Below, piece by piece: positions 58,838-63,422 of a stretch of 63,422 nt of DNA. Each line of letters starts with the position of its first letter. The stretch's first letter is position 1. The notes under the pieces were generated by a model. That model worked only from the letters and a program-made list of their open reading frames with translations. It had not been told where the DNA came from and ran no database searches. A program made the translations under genes and the position numbers. Location: assembly GCF_001590725.1 (NCBI RefSeq), contig NZ_LQXR01000007.1:1-63422 (forward strand), in the 5' to 3' direction. Source of the stretch: Snodgrassella sp. CFCC 13594. Lineage in GTDB: Bacteria > Pseudomonadota > Gammaproteobacteria > Burkholderiales > Neisseriaceae.

Positions 58838-60316
58838 TTAATTCAGGTTTTGGCTAGCCTTGGTCGAATCAGACGGAGTTGCCGCCGTTTCTCCGTGTAA
58901 ACCACCGCCCAATACCTTATAAATATCGGCGCGATTCTCCAACAGCGTTTGCTGAGTTTGCAACAAAGACTGCTGGGCGCTGTAGCTGTCGCGCTCTGCA
59001 TCCAGCATTTCCAAGGAGCTGGAAACACCATGCTTGAAGCGCATCTGCACCAATTTATAGCGATTTACCTGCGCGCGTTCGCTGTTTTGCTGTGCCTGAT
59101 ACTGTCGCAGCAGCGCACTGCGTGCCACTAAAGCATCTGCCACATCGCGAAAAGCGGACTGTACTGTCTTTTCATATTGCGCTACCGCAATATTTTTGCG
59201 TACCGTAGCCAAATCCAAATTGGCCTTATTTTGACCCCAAGTAAAAATCGGCAATGTGATTTGCGGTGCAAAACTCCAAGTCCGGTTTCCCCCCATAAAT
59301 AGGCCACTGAGCTCCGTGCTGCCCGTTCCCAAACTACCAGTCAGGCTGATGCTTGGAAAGAAAGCTGCGCGAGCAGCACCAATATTGGCATTGGCTGCTT
59401 TTAAGGCAAATTCTGATGAGCGCACGTCTGGCCGCTGATAGAGCACATCAGAAGGCAATCCAACAGGCAATTCAGCCTGCACAAATTGCTGTGCTAACGG
59501 CGCCGCACCAGGTAAATCATTCGGAATCGGCTGCCCAATCAGCAAAGACAATGCATTGCGCGCTTGATCACGAACTTGTTCTGCTGCCGCATAATCTGCT
59601 CGAGCCGCCTCAATCTGGGTAACGGCTACATCTACATCCACTTGGGAAATGACACCTGCCTTAAATTGCAGATCAGTCAATTTCTTGCTTTGCTCACGCG
59701 AAGCCAGTACTTTCGTGGACAAATCCATCTGTGCCTGCGCCACGCGCTCAGCAAAATACGCTTTGGCCACACTGGCTATCAAACTGATTTGCGTGGCATC
59801 GCGATTTTGCTGCTCAGCAAAATATTGATTCAAAGCAGCATCAGACAAACTCTTGACACGCCCAAATATATCTAGCTCAAAGGAAGTTACGCCCAATCCC
59901 ACGTTATACGATTCGGCAATATAACTTTGTTGATTACCACTGGCGTCCAAGCGTGAACTCAAATCACGCGCCACGCGAGATTTGGCAGCGGCCCCTGTGG
60001 CACCCAAGGCAGGAAGCCGATCAGCCCGGGCAATGGCGTACTGCGCACGCACCGCTTCTACATTCAATGCCGCTACCCGTAAGTCGCGGTTATTCTGTAA
60101 CGCCAAATCAATGAGTTGGCGCAGGCGTGCATCGGCAAAATAATCCTGCCAACCCAAGTCAGCTGCGGCAACTCGACCTTGCGGATTCAGGCTGCCTGAA
60201 GCCTTGGGAAATGTGGACGCCATGTCCACCACCGGCTGTTGATACTTAGGCGCCATGGAACAAGCAGACAACGCCAGCGCCAAGACGCAAAGACCCAAAC
60301 ATTTTTTTTGCTGCAT
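58838..60316 (-). CDS. mtrE: RND efflux outer-membrane channel (MtrE/OprM type)
   Basis: A TolC-like outer-membrane lipoprotein of 492 residues. The signal peptide ends LALSACS; the mature part shows the two OEP repeats, with long helices (VRAQYAIARADRLPALGA; VTSFELDIFGRV) and DVLYQRPDVRSSE, the NodT-family marker. It forms the outer channel of the pump with the adjoining RND protein. Its ATG overlaps the mtrD stop by one base (TAATG). A DUS hairpin lies after the stop. Confidence 0.93.
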   Translation of the reverse strand: MQQKKCLGLCVLALALSACSMAPKYQQPVVDMASTFPKASGSLNPQGRVAAADLGWQDYFADARLRQLIDLALQNNRDLRVAALNVEAVRAQYAIARADRLPALGATGAAAKSRVARDLSSRLDASGNQQSYIAESYNVGLGVTSFELDIFGRVKSLSDAALNQYFAEQQNRDATQISLIASVAKAYFAERVAQAQMDLSTKVLASREQSKKLTDLQFKAGVISQVDVDVAVTQIEAARADYAAAEQVRDQARNALSLLIGQPIPNDLPGAAPLAQQFVQAELPVGLPSDVLYQRPDVRSSEFALKAANANIGAARAAFFPSISLTGSLGTGSTELSGLFMGGNRTWSFAPQITLPIFTWGQNKANLDLATVRKNIAVAQYEKTVQSAFRDVADALVARSALLRQYQAQQNSERAQVNRYKLVQMRFKHGVSSSLEMLDAERDSYSAQQSLLQTQQTLLENRADIYKVLGGGLHGETAATPSDSTKASQNLN

Positions 60317-63300
60317 TATTCTGATTCCTTATTGCCAGAGCGATGATTGTCTTCATTGCGACGTGGTTCCTGCGGAGAAACCGAAGCGGCATCATTATTT
60401 AGGGGTACTGCCGAATCATCGGACGGCGCCACAGAACCACCAGTAGCCACGGCCAAGTCGCCATTTTTACGGTGACGAGGATGTACCCATGAGCGCACCG
60501 TCGAATAGAAAATCGGCACCAAGAAAATGGCTAGGAATGTACCAATTAACATCCCCCAGAATACGCTGGTACCAATCGCACGCTGACTGGCAGATGACGC
60601 ACCACTGGCAAAATACAATGGCACCACACCCAAAATGAAGGCCATAGACGTCATTAAAATAGGGCGGAAGCGCAAATGAGCGGCTTCTAGGGCTGCCTGA
60701 AGTGGCGTTTTGCCCTGCGCCTGCAAATCCTTAGCAAATTCCACAATCAAAATGGCGTTTTTCGCACTCAACCCAATCACCGTAATCAAGCCAACTTGGA
60801 AGTAAACATCATTACCCATGCTGCGACCCCATACCCCCAGCACCACGCCCAACAGACCAAGTGGCACCACCAGCATCACTGCAAACGGGATACTCCAGCT
60901 TTCATACAAAGCCGCCAAACACAGGAACACGGCCAAAATAGAGAACGCATAGAGAATGGTGGATTGTGAACCGGCAGCTTGTTCTTCACGTGACAAGCCA
61001 GTCCATTCATAGCCAAACCCTTCAGGCAGCTTGGTCATCATCTTTTCCATTTCTGCCATCGCATCACCCGAACTGTAGCCGGGCGCTGCAGACCCCGTAA
61101 TGGCCATGGCTGGGTAACCATTGTAACGTACAGTCTGCATCGGACCGGTTACCCATGATGCTTTCACCATGGTGGAAAGTGGCACTGGTTGGCCTTGCGT
61201 ATTGTTCACAGTCAGCTTCATCACGTCTTCAGGCTGCAAACGATTGGCCGCATCAGCTTGCACAATCACCCGTTGCATGCGTCCGCTATTCGGAAAGTCA
61301 TTCACATAATTAGAACCAAGCGCAGTCGACAATGTGCTCGCAATGCTGGAGAAATTTACCCCTTGTGCACTAGCGGCATCACGATCAATGTCTATCCGTA
61401 ATTGTGGTGCGTCCTCCATGCCATCAGGCCGCACTTGCGTCAACACTTTGCTTTGCATGGCCATGCCCAACAATTGATTGCGTGCTGCTAGCAAGGCTTC
61501 ATGCCCTTTTCCACCACGGTCTTCCAGACGAAAATCGAAACCGGAGCTGGTGCCCAAACCAGGAATTGCAGGTGGATTCAAAGCATATACGAAACCATCT
61601 TTCAAGGTCATCATCATGGCACCAGTAATACGTTGTGCCAGCGAATCAGCACTGTGCTCTGCTCCACTACGTTCTGACCAATCTTTAAGCGTAATGAAGC
61701 TCAAGCCCATATTCTGACCTTGGCCGGTGAAGCTGAAGCCCAACACCGACACCATATTTTGAACTTCTGGCTGTTTCATCGTAAAACCTTCAATTTGTTT
61801 GAAGGTTTCTAATGTACGCTCTTGAGTCGCGCCAGAAGGCAGTTGCACAGTAGCGATGGCATAACCTTGGTCTTCTTGTGGCAAAAACGAAGTCTGCAAA
61901 CGCGTTAATACAAACAAAGCCACACCAGTCAGCATCACATAGATCAACAACATGCGGCCAGAGCGCTTCAACAACCGCGATACACCCGACTCATATTTCT
62001 TAGCACCTGCATCAAATTTTTTGTTAAACCACCCAAAAAAACCTTTTTTATCTTCATGCCCATTCACAGGTTTCAACAAGGTGGCGCACAAAGCAGGTGT
62101 TAATGATAAAGCCAAAAGCGCCGAGAAGAAGATGGCCACAGCCATTACCAAGGAAAATTGACGATAAATATTGCCTGTTGAACCTGCAAAGAAGGCCATT
62201 GGAATAAATACCGAAATCAGCACCAACGTAATGCCAATGACAGCGCCGGTAATTTGTGTCATGGCTTTTTTGGTGGCTTCTTTGGGAGGCAAATGCTCTT
62301 CAACCATGATGCGCTCGACGTTTTCAACCACCACGATCGCATCATCCACCACAATACCAATCACCAACACCATGGCGAACATCGTCAGTACATTGATTGA
62401 CATACCCGTGAAATACATCACCGCAAATGCACCCAGCAGGGCGATCGGCACCACAATAGTCGGAATCAAAGTATAACGAATATTCTGTAAAAACAACAAC
62501 ATTACCAAAAATACTAAGAAAATCGCTTCCAACAGTGTATGCACCACTTTTTCAATGGAGATGCTCACAAATGTAGAACTGTCATAAGGCACAGTCCATT
62601 TCACGCCAGTGGGGAAAAATTTCTGCAACTCCGCTAATTTGGCTTTTGCTGCTTGAGCAGTCGCCAGCGAATTGCCACCCGTCGCCAATTGAACACCCAG
62701 GCCCACTGCTGGTTTACCGTTGAGGCGTGCAGTCGTGGCATAACTTTGTGCGCCCAACTCCACTTTGGCCACATCGCTCAGCCGGACAATAGAGCCATCT
62801 GTGTTCGATTTCAGCACAATATTTTTAAAATCTTCAACATTCTTAAGCTGACCTGGCACCACCACGGTAGTCGTCATGGTCTGATCACCACCATTAGGTA
62901 AATCAGACAAGGCACCAGCGGAAACTTGCATGTTTTGCGCAGCGATCGCTGTATTCACATCGGAAGCCGTGAGATTGAGAGAACGTAATTTATCGGTATC
63001 CAGCCAAATACGCATCGCGCGTTCGGAGCCAAACAAAGTCACATCACCCACACCCTGCAAGCGCTGGATTTCCGGCTGAACATTCCGTGCCACATAATCG
63101 GCGATTTCCGTCGTAGACACATTTGGGTCATCGGTGGAGAACATGGCCATCAGCAAGAAATTACTGCGCGCCTTGCTGACGGTAATCCCGGTTTGCCGCA
63201 CCATAGAAGGCAAACGATTTTCCACTGCCGATAGCTTGTTTTGAACATTCACCTGATTGATGTCAGAGTCCGTACCGGGCTTGAAGGTCAATGTAATAGA

Positions 63301-63422
63301 GCCAGTACCATTGGATAACGATTTGGATTCCATGTACTCCAAATCCTGCACCCCATTCATTTCACGCTCAATCAGTGAAATAACGGTGTCATCGATGGTT
63401 TGTGCATCTGCTCCAGGATAGG
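60316..63422 (-). CDS. mtrD: RND multidrug efflux pump, inner-membrane subunit (partial, 5' end off window)
   Basis: The proton-driven inner-membrane pump of an MtrCDE/AcrAB-type system. About 1035 residues are present; the first 50 or so, with the first membrane segment, lie beyond the right edge, where the frame is still open (PGADAQTIDDTVISLIEREM). The charged residues of the proton relay lie in MVLVIGIVVDDAIVVVE, and GLSREEQAAG, GVVLGVWGRSMGNDVYFQVG and GLSAKNAILIVEFA are typical of HAE1 pumps. Exports hydrophobic drugs and detergents. A DUS is read as KLPEGF. The membrane-fusion partner should lie just outside. Confidence 0.95.
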   Translation of the reverse strand, partial: YPGADAQTIDDTVISLIEREMNGVQDLEYMESKSLSNGTGSITLTFKPGTDSDINQVNVQNKLSAVENRLPSMVRQTGITVSKARSNFLLMAMFSTDDPNVSTTEIADYVARNVQPEIQRLQGVGDVTLFGSERAMRIWLDTDKLRSLNLTASDVNTAIAAQNMQVSAGALSDLPNGGDQTMTTTVVVPGQLKNVEDFKNIVLKSNTDGSIVRLSDVAKVELGAQSYATTARLNGKPAVGLGVQLATGGNSLATAQAAKAKLAELQKFFPTGVKWTVPYDSSTFVSISIEKVVHTLLEAIFLVFLVMLLFLQNIRYTLIPTIVVPIALLGAFAVMYFTGMSINVLTMFAMVLVIGIVVDDAIVVVENVERIMVEEHLPPKEATKKAMTQITGAVIGITLVLISVFIPMAFFAGSTGNIYRQFSLVMAVAIFFSALLALSLTPALCATLLKPVNGHEDKKGFFGWFNKKFDAGAKKYESGVSRLLKRSGRMLLIYVMLTGVALFVLTRLQTSFLPQEDQGYAIATVQLPSGATQERTLETFKQIEGFTMKQPEVQNMVSVLGFSFTGQGQNMGLSFITLKDWSERSGAEHSADSLAQRITGAMMMTLKDGFVYALNPPAIPGLGTSSGFDFRLEDRGGKGHEALLAARNQLLGMAMQSKVLTQVRPDGMEDAPQLRIDIDRDAASAQGVNFSSIASTLSTALGSNYVNDFPNSGRMQRVIVQADAANRLQPEDVMKLTVNNTQGQPVPLSTMVKASWVTGPMQTVRYNGYPAMAITGSAAPGYSSGDAMAEMEKMMTKLPEGFGYEWTGLSREEQAAGSQSTILYAFSILAVFLCLAALYESWSIPFAVMLVVPLGLLGVVLGVWGRSMGNDVYFQVGLITVIGLSAKNAILIVEFAKDLQAQGKTPLQAALEAAHLRFRPILMTSMAFILGVVPLYFASGASSASQRAIGTSVFWGMLIGTFLAIFLVPIFYSTVRSWVHPRHRKNGDLAVATGGSVAPSDDSAVPLNNDAASVSPQEPRRNEDNHRSGNKESE

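Overview
The window looks like a chromosomal segment from a Neisseriaceae bacterium (Betaproteobacteria), about half G+C. The 12-mer AGGCTGCCTGAA and its one-mismatch form with GGTTGCCTGAA recur throughout, inside genes and as inverted pairs at gene ends. This is a DNA-uptake-sequence (DUS) dialect of the kind known from Simonsiella-type Neisseriaceae. The genes agree: an EarP/EF-P pair with Arg32, an MtrCDE-type efflux pump, a bioH-bioA-bioF-bioC-bioD run, and a pst operon. Species cannot be fixed from this; the base composition is higher than I would expect for Simonsiella muelleri itself.

Layout, left to right. (a) 1-9.4 kb: a secreted protein of unknown function, a broken rlmD, a broken L,D-transpeptidase, a GIY-YIG protein, dnaE, a PhaM-like protein, then 6S RNA behind zapA and a zapB-like gene, and a Leu/Ile/Val-type binding lipoprotein. 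(b) 9.4-16.7 kb: gpsA, the biotin run bioD-C-F-A-H (all minus strand, overlapping), fabF and acpP. (c) 16.8-25.4 kb: S9 peptidase, tRNA-Leu(GAG), secG, tpiA, pstSCAB, a rhodanese, tRNA-Arg(CCG). (d) 25.5-36.5 kb: a small membrane protein, a metallophosphoesterase, lysP-like permease, GT39-type glycosyltransferase, ubiG, pepN, a divergent DUF2892/ArsR pair, cycA. (e) 36.5-46.4 kb: thiamin genes (thiG, thiS, thiO, thiC with a TPP riboswitch), a GST, DUF3079, pta, a HerA-like ATPase. (f) 46.5-54.8 kb: TetR regulator, murB, MATE transporter, efp, earP, a DnaA-box-bearing spacer, gyrA. (g) 54.9-57.7 kb: an rsmH remnant with in-frame stops and an A+T-rich LysR/MFS pair that looks acquired. (h) 57.8-63.4 kb: bfd under a Fur-like box, rpmG, rpmB, and mtrE-mtrD running off the right edge.

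The window is mainly housekeeping and I found no CRISPR array, prophage, insertion sequence or obviously new defence system. The most striking property is that ten otherwise intact genes are interrupted by frame changes (eleven in total), and the newly recognised DUF2892 gene makes a twelfth. Every one is equivalent to loss of exactly one base. That bias points to sequence error more than to gene decay. By contrast, the rsmH remnant stays in one frame and carries nonsense codons, so it is a true pseudogene. The more interesting biology is in the possible persulfide-sensing ArsR/DUF2892 pair, the acquired LysR/MFS module with a clear operator, the DnaA boxes before gyrA, the long inverted repeat before cycA, and the way DUS copies inside genes are mostly read as Leu-Pro-Glu.
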